DNA of 64,000 bases, taken from contig NADL03000649.1 in assembly GCA_002205965.3 (NCBI GenBank), forward strand, positions 1,408,236-1,472,235. The letters are read 5' to 3'. A program made the position numbers and the translations under genes. Position 1 is the stretch's first letter. Each line of letters begins with the position of its first letter. Source of the DNA: Kappaphycus alvarezii. Its lineage: Eukaryota; Rhodophyta; Florideophyceae; Gigartinales; Solieriaceae. This document shows positions 45,461-57,703 of this stretch, piece by piece. The notes below the pieces were generated by a model, which ran no database searches, was not told the origin of the DNA, and worked only from the letters and a program-made list of their open reading frames with translations.

Positions 45461-48345
45461 TCATCGGCGCGGTTCCGAGGGGTGTACAGGTTCTTTTTCG
45501 AAGGGTTCGGGACACCGACTATGGCGTGCCGCAGTGGCGCGGTCTAGAAGGTCTTGGAGTACGGAGTGTTGTGGAGCCGAGAGCTCCAAGTGGGCTTCAA
45601 GGCGGGAAGCAGAAGTCGAATTCCCATATCCGTCGGTAATCTGTTGAGGTACCAGAGGGCCGCCGTACGTTTCGCCGAGGAGGAGAATGGGTCTCGAAGA
45701 CCGGAGGGCCCTTCTCATGCGGTGGGACTTTGCGAAGATGACCGGAGTTGGCTTCGTAAGCAATACTGTCTCGAATCGCCTGCAGGGACTTGGGAAGGCC
45801 AAGCGCCATCCCAGGAGGGTCGTGGAGCATGCGGACCAGGGGTAAAAGGGCAGGAGCGGAACAGAGGGTGCCCCAGTTCCTGCGATCTCGAGCGGTTGCC
45901 TCGGGACGAGAGGCTTGGGCTTGGAACTTGGCGAGGTGCCGTACCCCGAGCAGATCGGATCTCTGCCGGACTGGGACTAGGCCAGCCAACAAGAGGCCTC
46001 TCGGGAGGTCTCAGGGTGTGACTGTTGTCCGAAGGATCCAGGAGGCCGCGGCCCCCAACAGCTTATTGGCCCGAAGGAAGGACGCAGAGCTGAGGGGTTG
46101 AAGGTAAAGGGCGTACTCAATTTGGGACGCGACGAAGATCTTGAAGAGGGCCCGACGGATTCCGTAGTCCGCATTCCACCGTGCCGTAGTGCGAGAAAGG
46201 AGGGAGAACATGCGCCCTGCTTTTTCCAGACGAGCAAGTAAGCCGTAGTCAGACACGCCTGTTGGCGAAATGAAAACCCCGAGGTACTCGGAACGCGGGA
46301 GGCATTGAAGCCTCTCGCCCTCGAGGACATAGCAGTCGGCGGTATTCGTGATAATCGAGGACTTACTGCAGTTCCATAGCATTCCGGCGGAGCGAGCCCA
46401 CGCACTGGCCTTGAGGAGGACCTGTCGCAAAGCGGTGGGAGATTCGGAAAGGGAGATGACGTCGTCCGCAAAGCAGATTGTCTCCCCGTCTTCTGAGTCG
46501 TTCAGCGACTCCAGGAAGGGGTCCATGAAGATGTCGAAGAGGAGAGGGCTGAGCGGGTCACCCTGGGGGACGTCCGATGTCGCCCGATATGATCGGCTTT
46601 GTGTGGCGCCGCGTAGAAGCATTGGGACCAGGAGACAGGCGAGCTGAGGGACCAGGGTTGCCGGGAGAGGGCTGCGGAGCAGCGTCAATAGGCTCCGGCG
46701 AGGAACCCGGTCATAGGCTCGCCTGAGGTCTAGGACCGCGGTGGGGCCCTTTGTCCGACGGAGGAATGTGTCCACTCTGGCGATCGGGATCTCCGTGCTT
46801 GAACCTCGAACGAAACCGAACTGGTTTGGGTGCACCGTGTAGTGTGCGCCAACCTCCCTGCTCAGAGCGGCCGAGATGACGCGGAGGAAGACCGAGAGTA
46901 GGACAATTGGGCGGTAGTCCTTGGGGTTTCCCGAGGCTTCTCCCTTGGGGACTGGGGTCATGGTACCCGATCGGAGGAGGGACGGGACCGACCCTGTACG
47001 TCCCACTGCGGCCCAAAGGGCCGAGGCCGCTTGAGCAAAAAGCGCAGGGTCCACTTGTAGCATCTCGATGCGAATGTGGTCCGGTCCCGGGGCCTTCCCT
47101 TTCTTTGCGCCAGCAATCGCAGCCTGTAGGTGACCAGTGAACTCTGGCAGCGGAGTGAATGGTTCCGGGGTGATCGTGTCGCGGGTCGACGGCCAACTAT
47201 TGGCCAAGAATTCCATGTAGGCATCTGCTCCTGGGCCGATTTGTGGTCCAGTCGTGCGTCCAGCCAGGAGTAAGAGGCGTTTGACAGCTTGATTCACCAC
47301 TAAGGGCTGGTTCGTGTCCAGGTCGCGGTGGAGATGGTGCTGGAGACGTAGCCTATTCCGGCGGAGTTCCTTCTTGATCTCGCGGTCCAAGGCACGGGCC
47401 TGCTTGTGGTCCTCCGGGTTAGAGGACCGCAGTAGCTTGGAGCGTGATTTGGCCTTGCGAGCCAAGGAAGCTGACCAGCCCGGGCGGAACCGTGCCGGAC
47501 GGGGTTTGCGAAAGCCTGTCCACGGCAGGAGGGTAGATTCTGCCAAGACCGGGAGGCGTGAGCCAGCTCCTCTGAGGTGCCAGCTCTGTTCAATTGATCC
47601 ACGACGGCGGGGATCAGTTGCTGGTAGTCCGCGTAGACTTTTTTCCGACAGGCGCGGTTCTCAAGAAGGGATTTCGGGACATAGTCCAACGCGGCGAGGG
47701 AGGAGAGAACAACCTCCGCATGGACCGGCGTATGGTCCGAAAACCCTTCATTCTCCGACGTAGCTAGCGAGCTTACGTGGATATTCCGTACCAATAAAAG
47801 GTCAACGGTGCTCATACCTTGTGGGGACGAGAAGGTGGGAGATGCCGGTGCTTGGATCCGGAAGCCATGCTGAGGGGCGCGCTCGAGAAGGAAGCGGCCC
47901 GATTTGCTCGTAGAGTGGTCCCAATTCTTGTACCTGGCGTTCAGGTCCCCAAGGACGACTGCAAGGCCTTGAGCCAGGCGTAGAATGTGAGACCAGAAAC
48001 TTTGAAGGTCGTTGAGCGAGGGATTCGGCCGTAGGTATGCGCCGATCGTGGGAGTGGAGAAGAGGGAGAGCGCGATAATTTGGAAGGCTGGTGTCTCCAC
48101 CTGCCCCAAGAGTCGCACAGGAGTTAAGGGAGGTACGAGGAAGGAGATGCCCCCGCCTTTGCGATGTCGGCCGGGGTAGAGGGAGGGGATGTAGAGAACT
48201 TGGTGAAGTCGCGCAGCGGCTCCGGTAGGGGGCAGTCGTGCCAAGTCTCCGTGAGGAGCAGCGCGTCTGCCATTGTTGCCAGTTCGGCAGCCTTGGGGTC
48301 CTTGGGTAGAGTCCAGCCCCTGATGTTCCATGTGATGAGTCTCAT
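45461..48345 (-). pseudogene. LINE ORF2, unit 3, RT open but endonuclease broken
   Basis: ATG at 48,345. The endonuclease frame breaks near 48,174 (one G fewer than unit 4) and is then open to 47,300. The RT frame is uninterrupted from 47,546 to the shared TGA at 46,011 (511 codons). The C-terminal part is open from 45,802 to 45,461. Confidence 0.87.
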
Positions 48346-49426
48346 TGCGAGACATCATCCGCGATATCCGAGGACTCGAGAGGGGATTCTGCTCCAGGTG
48401 GAGTGCCCGAGACGGACTGGCGGTCGGGAGCACCGGACTCAGCCAGCGCAGAGAGTCTGGGCATGTCATCCGGAATGTTCTGGCTCGACGCAGCGGTCGT
48501 GCCAGAGGGGCCGATCTTCGGGGGGCTCGAACCCGAGTCCTTGTTGTACTGGTCGGAATAAGCCTCTTCGGAGGTTTTCGAGGCGACGGAGCCCTCAGAC
48601 TCGGTTAGTGCTGTGTCTCGGCCTTGGTTGGTCTTTGCAAGCGAGGGTTCTCCTGCCAGGAGAGCCTTGGCCTTCTCTTCATACCACGCCCTAGAAACGG
48701 GCGGGTTAGTCTGGGAAGCGGCCCTGCTCCAGCGGCGGTAGCAGGCCCGAAGCTAGACCCATTCCGAGTCCGTGTATTTCCCGGAAGCGTTCAACCCCGC
48801 AGGGTTGAACTTGGGGAGGTGGCGGAAGCCTAGGAGCTTCATACCTGCCACGAGGCGGTCGTTGAGGTCCTCGTGGCAGAGAATCTCCACCGAGGAGGAA
48901 CCCGTAAAGGATAGGTTAAGCACCGCCCATTTGGGGATGCTCACCTGGAGAGCCCTGCGAAGGGCTCCAATTGGGCCTCTGGGATCCCGCCAAACTAGAC
49001 GGGGGTTGGGCGCGGGCGAGCCGCGTTCTGGGAGGGCTTAAGAGGTTGGAAGCCAGCGGCCCGAAGGGCTGCCAGCCCGTTGTTAACGCCCTCCTTGACT
49101 CCCGCCAGAGTCAAGCGGGGCTTTGCCAGGCCGTCTTGCGATGTCTGCCCAGGAGACCCGCGGGGGGGGCCTGAGCTAGGGCCGGTGCATCGGCGATCAC
49201 GGGTGCAGCCGCCTGCTGCACCGGCTCGGGGTCCTTGTTCTGCGGAAGGGGTCTTTTTCCCTCAGTATCGCGAGCTGGGGGGTCTTTCTCCTTCGCTGCA
49301 GTGGGTTCGGGGAGGCGTGACTCGATGATGGCAGCGAGCTTGCCAATCTGCTCCTTGAGGTCGCGGATCTCCTCCGATTGGGTCTTGATCTCGGCAGCTT
49401 GGCTGTCGAGGCGCTCGCGGAGGCGC
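48342..49426 (-). pseudogene. LINE ORF1, 5' truncated, unit 3
   Basis: As in unit 1, with one fewer G near 48,981. The TGA stop overlaps the ORF2 ATG at 48,342-48,345. Confidence 0.75.
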
Positions 49427-49647
49427 GTCGAAGCAGTGCCGGTAGACCCACTCCCGAACGCTTTCCCGGTTCATTCTCCAACAGTAATCATCATGGTCGG
49501 TTGGCCCGTCGGCCATCAAGGCCAGAACGTTGAGCGGCGGCGGCCTCGGATGACTCGGAGATGGTGAGGGACGGGCGGATGTTGATCATGTCGAGGGCAA
49601 AAAATGGGGAGCCGATGGGGCAATTGATTTCGGGGGGCTTGCCTCAT
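49427..49647 (-). pseudogene. Acidic-protein gene 5' fragment fused to LINE ORF1, unit 3/4 junction
   Basis: ATG at 49,647. This copy carries the extra G plus two further single-base losses near 49,537 and 49,551, so the frame is broken. Confidence 0.8.
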
Positions 49648-50504
49648 CGGCGTCGACTGCGAACTTTAAATGGCGCGACGTTTTCGGAAAGTATCACTAC
49701 CTTGGATGAAATATTGTATGTTTAATGCTGCAGCTTTCAATTTGTATGTATTTAGGGCAATAACTTAAGATCTGCTCGATAAATATCGTAACTGAATTTG
49801 GACGGCGAAGCGAATGGAAAGATTTCTGTTTTGAAAAAGGCTGACTAAAAATCCTCAGAGATGAAATGGAAATGGAGTCTACCGTGAATTTGGTTTCATA
49901 GGGGAAATTTCCTTTTATGATTTTGTTCGCAAAGAAAAATTAGGGATAGAGTTGTTTATCAAAACCCAGAGGTCAGGGATGCAGAAGACCAATGTTTGTG
50001 GTGAGAACCGCTCTCCTGCAGAAAGTATCGTTCTTGTAACACCAGAACCTTAAAATATGCTTTATAACCCTCGCATTTATGTTTTTAAGATACAATCACA
50101 TGTTAATTTTTCCTTGAGTGCAGCGAATTCTCTAAGACAATTTACACTCGTGGTTTTCATGAAGCTTTCCTTTTCTCCGTACGAAGTATATAATCAATTT
50201 GAAGAAACACACTATTATGAATTCAATTTAATTGTGTTACGTTTTCCGGCTTATCGTATGCAAAAATAGTAGATGATATCTCGGAGAATATTTGATTAAT
50301 TCTAAAAGTTTTGCTGGCTCCATGTCTGCCTCTAAATCGTCTTCCGGAGATGCAGCAGCCGAAGTAGATACTAGCTGACTTGAATTAATTGTCGGGCTAG
50401 CCAGGAGTAGTAATGATGGCAGTGCATGTAAATTCCAAGTGCCAGTAAATAAATGCAAAATTGGACAATTTGAGCACCAAACCGTGAATCAGAATTTTTG
50501 TGAC

Positions 50505-51145
50505 CCAGTATCACTACAGCTCGGTATCACTACAAGTAGTGTGCCAAAGATCCAGATATATTTACTAAAAGTATAGCTATTATAGCTAGTAGTAGAGGAT
50601 TGCTTCCAAAGGTAGTAGGAAACTACTCGTAGTAACGAGGGTTGCGAGAGTTACTATTACTAGTACCAATGAAAGATACGAGAGTTACCTGTAGTTATAC
50701 TAGTAGTAACTACTACCTCAAGGTTTCATAGTTACTACTAGTCGTAATACTAAGAACTAGTAGCCACTACTAGTAACTAGTACTAGGTACTATATTTAGT
50801 TATCCTATTAGTAGCTAGTAGTCGTTATACTACTAATGAAGTCATACTACTTTTACAAGGCGGTATTTAAACTTTTTCAGCTGGTAAGGGTTATACTACC
50901 AGTAACTAGTAGTATTTAAACCAAAATAACCAGTACAAATAGATAGTACAAGTTATACTACTAGAAGCTGGCAGAAGTTAGCAATACTAGTTATCTAAGC
51001 AGTTATACTACTAGAAGTTAGTAGAATGCTTTTTACTACTAGATACTACTTATAGTTAGTACTAGTTCTTAATACTAGTTTTCCGCTACTACATTTAGAG
51101 GTATTCCAAATACTCCTCTAGAGAGCCCTTTGCCACTACCGCTAC
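50505..51145. repeat. CTAGTA-rich spacer, unit 4
   Basis: Equivalent to the unit 1 tract, with several small deletions. Confidence 0.8.
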
Positions 51146-51690
51146 TGAATTTAACTCAAACAAGAGAGAGATACAAACACTTTATCAAAGCAAATAATAG
51201 CTAACAGCAACAAAGAAAGCTAAATAAGCACGCATTACAGCAATCAGGGATAACTTATGTAGCTTTCTTGCTCCAGCAGCTAGGACTATTTGAACCTTTG
51301 TGTTGGACGTATGCTCGAGACAGAACTGGTAATTGCAGGGTTAAAAATGCTTGAACCATCGAACCTCCGGTCGCTGCTGTACAGCGGCTATGCACGCGGG
51401 GCGCTTCTTCCGGGGATGGTACCCGATGGGGTGTATTGCGAAAGCTTCCGTTTGATGCCAACCTTACTTGTCTTGAGTGGACGTACGCTACCAGCAATGG
51501 GCGGCCTGGGGAGGCACACGAAGGGGGAGGATGTTCCAGCGATAAGGCGGGTGAATTGCCAGGACCGATAATTATGGACCAAGGATAATGGAATGTTTGA
51601 ATTGGATGAGATGATCGACGTGTCCTCCCAGACGCTGAAATCCTTGTCCGGTTCCTTTCGTTCCATCATGCGTACGCCTGGTCAAACTCT

Positions 51691-52977
51691 TTAGATTTCG
51701 TGTGTTCGCGTCGCAAGAGTTGTAAGGACAGTAGCGCGGTCATACGCCCGTGACCAATGTGCGCGTTGATCGTCTGACCAGAACCAAATCAATACTTCCC
51801 TTAGTTGCTTAGTCTGCGTGACACATGAGTCATAACATAATTCAAGAACAAATGACGGCTTGTGAATGGGCCATGAGGGATGCATGGAGGGCGGAAGGTG
51901 GGAGATCAAGCGAAGACTTGAGGGACCAGAAGTTGTGGTTAAGGTTTCCGAGTTGTCGGTTATAAAGCCCTGTACGACGGGTTCTGATCACACATCAAGT
52001 TCTTGAGCAACGGTAAGTTGCCAATGTGGCCTTATCTCGAATGGGCCGCTCTGGCTTATGGTTGATTAGATCTCGCCAGTGCTTGAGATACCGAATCGCG
52101 GCGTGTAGTAGCCGGAGGCGCTTGCCAGAGTTGGTAATGTTCTTGAGTGAGTCGTACGGGGAACGAGTGTAGAACCGGGCGAGCGGCATTGCAAGGGAGC
52201 ATGAGATGGCTACTCCGGCGAAGTGGCGTAATAGTTGGACTTCAACTAGCCCGCGGTTCTGTCGGGACAGGCGCAATAAATGCTGCGACATGCCCCACAG
52301 CATTTCCGTACGACAAGCCGATACCCCAAAAAACATCCGGGTTGAGTACAGGAAGAACTCCAAATGCTCTATAAGTTGCGAGCCCTCCCAATTATTCTTT
52401 TCTTCCTTGCGCTGAGGTCCACACGCTTGAGGAAGGCGATCGATTTGCAGACGGGCCTTTCGGAGTCGAGAACGGCGCTTTACTGCCACTAGGAAGTCGT
52501 GCTTGTACGGGTGAGTTCACAGTCTTAGATGGCCGTGAGCGTACTGGACCAGAGGGCGCATGAAATTGATAAAGTAGGTTGGAGAGAGCTTCCAGCCAAA
52601 CGGTAATGCGATGCATCGAAAATATCGATTGTCCACCTTGAACTGAAACCAATTTCGGATATCCAGGTGCAACCAAAAGTGGTGATATCCTTTTGCAATG
52701 TCGAACGAGAACATCCAGTCCTTCTGCCTGAGTTCCAGATCAAATGCTTCTAGAGTTTCCATCTTGACGGGGATGTCCCAGACCAGGGTGGACTGTCGCG
52801 ATAAGGTCACGACCAGCCGCTGCTTTTCGCCCGATCAATAAACGTGTCACTAATTCTATTGAATGGTTCACCCAACATTAGGGTGAAGGCCATCTTCCCT
52901 TCATCGGTCAGGGCACTGTTACCCTGCCCCGTTTGTACCGCGATCGAGGTGTAGTGATCTACTGTCAGTATGCGTGC
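51691..52977 (-). pseudogene. DIRS-like RT/RNase H remnant, unit 4
   Basis: Same as unit 1, with the shared in-frame TGA at 52,517 and the YKHD box. Confidence 0.75.
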
Positions 52978-53371
52978 TCCCTCCGTAGCGCCCTGTCATG
53001 ACACGCCCCAAATAGGCCGGTTGGGTGGGCCAATTTCAAAAAATTCGAGTGTCCAATTTGAGTCCAATGGCCGGGCCAGATCCAAAAAAGGAAGATTGTT
53101 GAATGTCCAAAATGGGCCGGTTGACTGGGCCAAACCAAAAAAAACTCTAAAGGCGAATTACACTCTGCCATGGCAGGTGGCTGCTAGCAAGTCTATAAAA
53201 GCGGGATGCTTGGTGCGAGCAGCCGTGGCCCCCCGACCGATATCTTGTGGGTGCGTATCAGCAGTTATCCGACGTCCTGCGCCCTTCTTTCACTGTCCCT
53301 CCATTCCCGTAATTTCTGAGCGTCGACGCGAGCCGGCGAGGCGGTGTCGTAGGGCGGTAAGCGAAGAACCC

Positions 53372-53483
53372 GACGGCCCCCTCCAAAAGGGGGTGAGTCC
53401 CTGAGGTAAGCTCGTGGTCCCCCCGTTGACGGCCCCCTCCAAAAGGGGGTGAGTCCCTGAGGTAAGCTCGTGGTCCCCCCGTT
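53372..53483 (-). repeat. 56-bp minisatellite in the LINE 3' region, unit 4
   Basis: Two 56-bp copies at 53,372 and 53,428. Confidence 0.8.
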
Positions 53484-53512
53484 GATCGGGATCCTTGCAA
53501 TGGGGGGTACGA

Positions 53513-56400
53513 TCATCGGCGCGGTTCCGAGGGGTGTACAGGTTCTTTTTCGAAGGGTTCGGGACACCGACTATGGCGTGCCGCAGTGGCGCGGTCTAGA
53601 AGGTCTTGGAGTACGGAGTGTTGTGGAGCCGAGAGCTCCAAGTGGGCCTTCAAGGCGGGAAGCAGAAGTCGAATTCCCATATCCGTCGGTAATCTGTTGA
53701 GGTACCAGAGGGCCGCCGTACGTTTCGCCGAGGAGGAGAATGGGTCTCGAAAGACCGGAGGGCCCTTCTCATGCGGTGGGACTTTGCGAAGATGACCGGA
53801 GTTGGCTTCGTAAGCAATACTGTCTCGAATCGCCTGCAGGGACTTGGGAAGGCCAAGCGCCATCCCAGGAGGGTCGTGGAGCATGCGGACCAGGGGTAAA
53901 AGGGCAGGAGCGGAACAGAGGGTGCCCCAGTTCCTGCGATCTCGAGCGGTTGCCTCGGGACGAGAGGCTTGGGCTTGGAACTTGGCGAGGTGCCGTACCC
54001 CGAGCAGATCGGATCTCTGCCGGACTGGGACTAGGCCAGCCAACAAGAGGCCTCTCGGGAGGTCTCAGGGTGTGACTGTTGTCCGAAGGATCCAGGAGGC
54101 CGCGGCCCCCAACAGCTTATTGGCCCGAAGGAAGGACGCAGAGCTGAGGGGTTGAAGGTAAAGGGCGTACTCAATTTGGGACGCGACGAAGATCTTGAAG
54201 AGGGCCCGACGGATTCCGTAGTCCGCATTCCACCGTGCCGTAGTGCGAGAAAGGAGGGAGAACATGCGCCCTGCTTTTTCCAGACGAGCAAGTAAGCCGT
54301 AGTCAGACACGCCTGTTGGCGAAATGAAAACCCCGAGGTACTCGGAACGCGGGAGGCATTGAAGCCTCTCGCCCTCGAGGACATAGCAGTCGGCGGTATT
54401 CGTGATAATCGAGGACTTACTGCAGTTCCATAGCATTCCGGCGGAGCGAGCCCACGCACTGGCCTTGAGGAGGACCTGTCGCAAAGCGGTGGGAGATTCG
54501 GAAAGGGAGATGACGTCGTCCGCAAAGCAGATTGTCTCCCCGTCTTCTGAGTCGTTCAGCGACTCCAGGAAGGGGTCCATGAAGATGTCGAAGAGGAGAG
54601 GGCTGAGCGGGTCACCCTGGGGGACGTCCGATGTCGCCCGATATGATCGGCTTTGTGTGGCGCCGCGTAGAAGCATTGGGACCAGGAGACAGGCGAGCTG
54701 AGGGACCAGGGTTGCCGGGAGAGGGCTGCGGAGCAGCGTCAATAGGCTCCGGCGAGGAACCCGGTCATAGGCTCGCCTGAGGTCTAGGACCGCGGTGGGG
54801 CCCTTTGTCCGACGGAGGAATGTGTCCACTCTGGCGATCGGGATCTCCGTGCTTGAACCTCGAACGAAACCGAACTGGTTTGGGTGCACCGTGTAGTGTG
54901 CGCCAACCTCCCTGCTCAGAGCGGCCGAGATGACGCGGAGGAAGACCGAGAGTAGGACAATTGGGCGGTAGTCCTTGGGGTTTCCCGAGGCTTCTCCCTT
55001 GGGGACTGGGGTCATGGTACCCGATCGGAGGAGGGACGGGACCGACCCTGTACGTCCCACTGCGGCCCAAAGGGCCGAGGCCGCTTGAGCAAAAAGCGCA
55101 GGGTCCACTTGTAGCATCTCGATGCGAATGTGGTCCGGTCCCGGGGCCTTCCCTTTCTTTGCGCCAGCAATCGCAGCCTGTAGGTGACCAGTGAACTCTG
55201 GCAGCGGAGTGAATGGTTCCGGGGTGATCGTGTCGCGGGTCGACGGCCAACTATTGGCCAAGAATTCCATGTAGGCATCTGCTCCTGGGCCGATTTGTGG
55301 TCCAGTCGTGCGTCCAGCCAGGAGTAAGAGGCGTTTGACAGCTTGATTCACCACTAAGGGCTGGTTCGTGTCCAGGTCGCGGTGGAGATGGTGCTGGAGA
55401 CGTAGCCTATTCCGGCGGAGTTCCTTCTTGATCTCGCGGTCCAAGGCACGGGCCTGCTTGTGGTCCTCCGGGTTAGAGGACCGCAGTAGCTTGGAGCGTG
55501 ATTTGGCCTTGCGAGCCAAGGAAGCTGACCAGCCCGGGCGGAACCGTGCCGGACGGGGTTTGCGAAAGCCTGTCCACGGCAGGAGGGTAGATTCTGCCAA
55601 GACCGGGAGGCGTGAGCCAGCTCCTCTGAGGTGCCAGCTCTGTTCAATTGATCCACGACGGCGGGGATCAGTTGCTGGTAGTCCGCGTAGACTTTTTTCC
55701 GACAGGCGCGGTTCTCAAGAAGGGATTTCGGGACATAGTCCAACGCGGCGAGGGAGGAGAGAACAACCTCCGCATGGACCGGCGTATGGTCCGAAAACCC
55801 TTCATTCTCCGACGTAGCTAGCGAGCTTACGTGGATATTCCGTACCAATAAAAGGTCAACGGTGCTCATACCTTGTGGGGACGAGAAGGTGGGAGATGCC
55901 GGTGCTTGGATCCGGAAGCCATGCTGAGGGGCGCGCTCGAGAAGGAAGCGGCCCGATTTGCTCGTAGAGTGGTCCCAATTCTTGTACCTGGCGTTCAGGT
56001 CCCCAAGGACGACTGCAAGGCCTTGAGCCAGGCGTAGAATGTGAGACCAGAAACTTTGAAGGTCGTTGAGCGAGGGATTCGGCCGTAGGTATGCGCCGAT
56101 CGTGGGAGTGGAGAAGAGGGAGAGCGCGATAATTTGGAAGGCTGGTGTCTCCACCTGCCCCAAGAGTCGCACAGGAGTTAAGGGAGGTACGAGGAAGGAG
56201 ATGCCCCCGCCTTTGCGATGTCGGCCGGGGGTAGAGGGAGGGGATGTAGAGAACTTGGTGAAGTCGCGCAGCGGCTCCGGTAGGGGGCAGTCGTGCCAAG
56301 TCTCCGTGAGGAGCAGCGCGTCTGCCATTGTTGCCAGTTCGGCAGCCTTGGGGTCCTTGGGTAGAGTCCAGCCCCTGATGTTCCATGTGATGAGTCTCAT
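53513..56400 (-). pseudogene. LINE ORF2 (APE endonuclease + reverse transcriptase), best copy
   Basis: ORF2 of an APE-type non-LTR retrotransposon; such proteins nick target DNA and reverse-transcribe LINE RNA at the nick. The endonuclease frame is open from ATG 56,400 to 55,354, with the expected residues: N7 (ITWNIRG), E33 (LLLTETW), D134/N136 (VVLGDLNARYKNWD), D182 (STVDLLLV) and SDH 203-205. The RT frame overlaps it (55,600-54,065, 511 codons) in another phase, so reading must shift near 55,600; this shift is present in all units. RT motifs: KDYRPIVLLS, motif A D273 (VLDLRRAYDRV), motif B QGDPLSP 328-334, motif C FADD 359-362. An in-frame TGA at 54,065 is followed by about 184 more codons in the same frame, to 53,513. 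The catalytic residues are intact, but the frameshift and TGA probably prevent a full protein. Confidence 0.9.
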
Positions 56401-57481
56401 TGCGAGACATCATCCGCGATATCCGAGGACTCGAGAGGGGATTCTGCTCCAGGTGGAGTGCCCGAGACGGACTGGCGGTCGGGAGCACCGGACTCAGCCA
56501 GCGCAGAGAGTCTGGGCATGTCATCCGGAATGTTCTGGCTCGACGCAGCGGTCGTGCCAGAGGGGCCGATCTTCGGGGGCTCGAACCCGAGTCCTTGTTG
56601 TACTGGTCGGAATAAGCCTCTTCGGAGGTTTTCGAGGCGACGGAGCCCTCAGACTCGGTTAGTGCTGTGTCTCGGCCTTGGTTGGTCTTTGCAAGCGAGG
56701 GTTCTCCTGCCAGGAGAGCCTTGGCCTTCTCTTCATACCACGCCCTAGAAACGGGCGGGTTAGTCTGGGAAGCGGCCCTGCTCCAGCGGCGGTAGCAGGC
56801 CCGAAGCTAGACCCATTCCGAGTCCGTGTATTTCCCGGAAGCGTTCAACCCGCAGGGTTGAACTTGGGGAGGTGGCGGAAGCCTAGGAGCTTCATACCTG
56901 CCACGAGGCGGTCGTTGAGGTCCTCGTGGCAGAGAATCTCCACCGAGGAGGAACCCGTAAAGGATAGGTTAAGCACCGCCCATTTGGGGATGCTCACCTG
57001 GAGAGCCCTGCGAAGGGCTCCAATTGGGCCTCTGGGGATCCCGCCAAACTAGACGGGGGTTGGGCGCGGGCGAGCCGCGTTCTGGGAGGGCTTAAGAGGT
57101 TGGAAGCCAGCGGCCCGAAGGGCTGCCAGCCCGTTGTTAACGCCCTCCTTGACTCCCGCCAGAGTCAAGCGGGGCTTTGCCAGGCCGTCTTGCGATGTCT
57201 GCCCAGGAGACCCGCGGGGGGGGCCTGAGCTAGGGCCGGTGCATCGGCGATCACGGGTGCAGCCGCCTGCTGCACCGGCTCGGGGTCCTTGTTCTGCGGA
57301 AGGGGTCTTTTTCCCTCAGTATCGCGAGCTGGGGGGGTCTTTCTCCTTCGCTGCAGTGGGTTCGGGGAGGCGTGACTCGATGATGGCAGCGAGCTTGCCA
57401 ATCTGCTCCTTGAGGTCGCGGATCTCCTCCGATTGGGTCTTGATCTCGGCAGCTTGGCTGTCGAGGCGCTCGCGGAGGCGC
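56397..57481 (-). pseudogene. LINE ORF1, 5' truncated, unit 4
   Basis: As in unit 1, with one base less near 56,576 and near 56,850 and an extra G near 57,337. The TGA stop overlaps the ORF2 ATG at 56,397-56,400. Confidence 0.75.
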
Positions 57482-57703
57482 GTCGAAGCAGTGCCGGTAG
57501 ACCCACTCCCGAACGCTTTCCCGGTTCATTCTCCAACAGTAATCATCATGGTCGGTTGGCCCGTCGGCCATCAAGGCCAGAACGTTGAGCGGGCGGCGGC
57601 CTCGGGATGACTCGGAGATGGTGAGGGACGGGCGGATGTTGATCATGTCGAGGGCAAAAATGGGGAGCCGATGGGGCAATTGATTTCGGGGGGCTTGCCT
57701 CAT
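57482..57703 (-). pseudogene. Acidic-protein gene 5' fragment fused to LINE ORF1, unit 4/5 junction
   Basis: ATG at 57,703. The extra G is compensated by a one-base loss in the poly-A run near 57,655, so the original frame resumes at FALDMINIRPSL and runs through YRHCFD into LINE-derived codons (APPRAPRQPS) that are not the ORF1 frame. A chimeric peptide is possible but not supported as functional. Confidence 0.75.

Larger units (their letters stand above)
41369..49426 (-). repeat. Array unit 3 (8,058 bp)
   Basis: Same content. Private differences include shortened C/G runs in the 3' minisatellite (54-bp copies), a single-base loss near 45,595, and a substitution near 45,271. Confidence 0.93.
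49427..57481 (-). repeat. Array unit 4 (8,055 bp)
   Basis: The unit with the best preserved LINE ORF2. Private differences include small losses in the spacers (for example near 50,136, 50,923 and 51,115) and a shortened sequence near 49,537-49,551. Confidence 0.93.
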
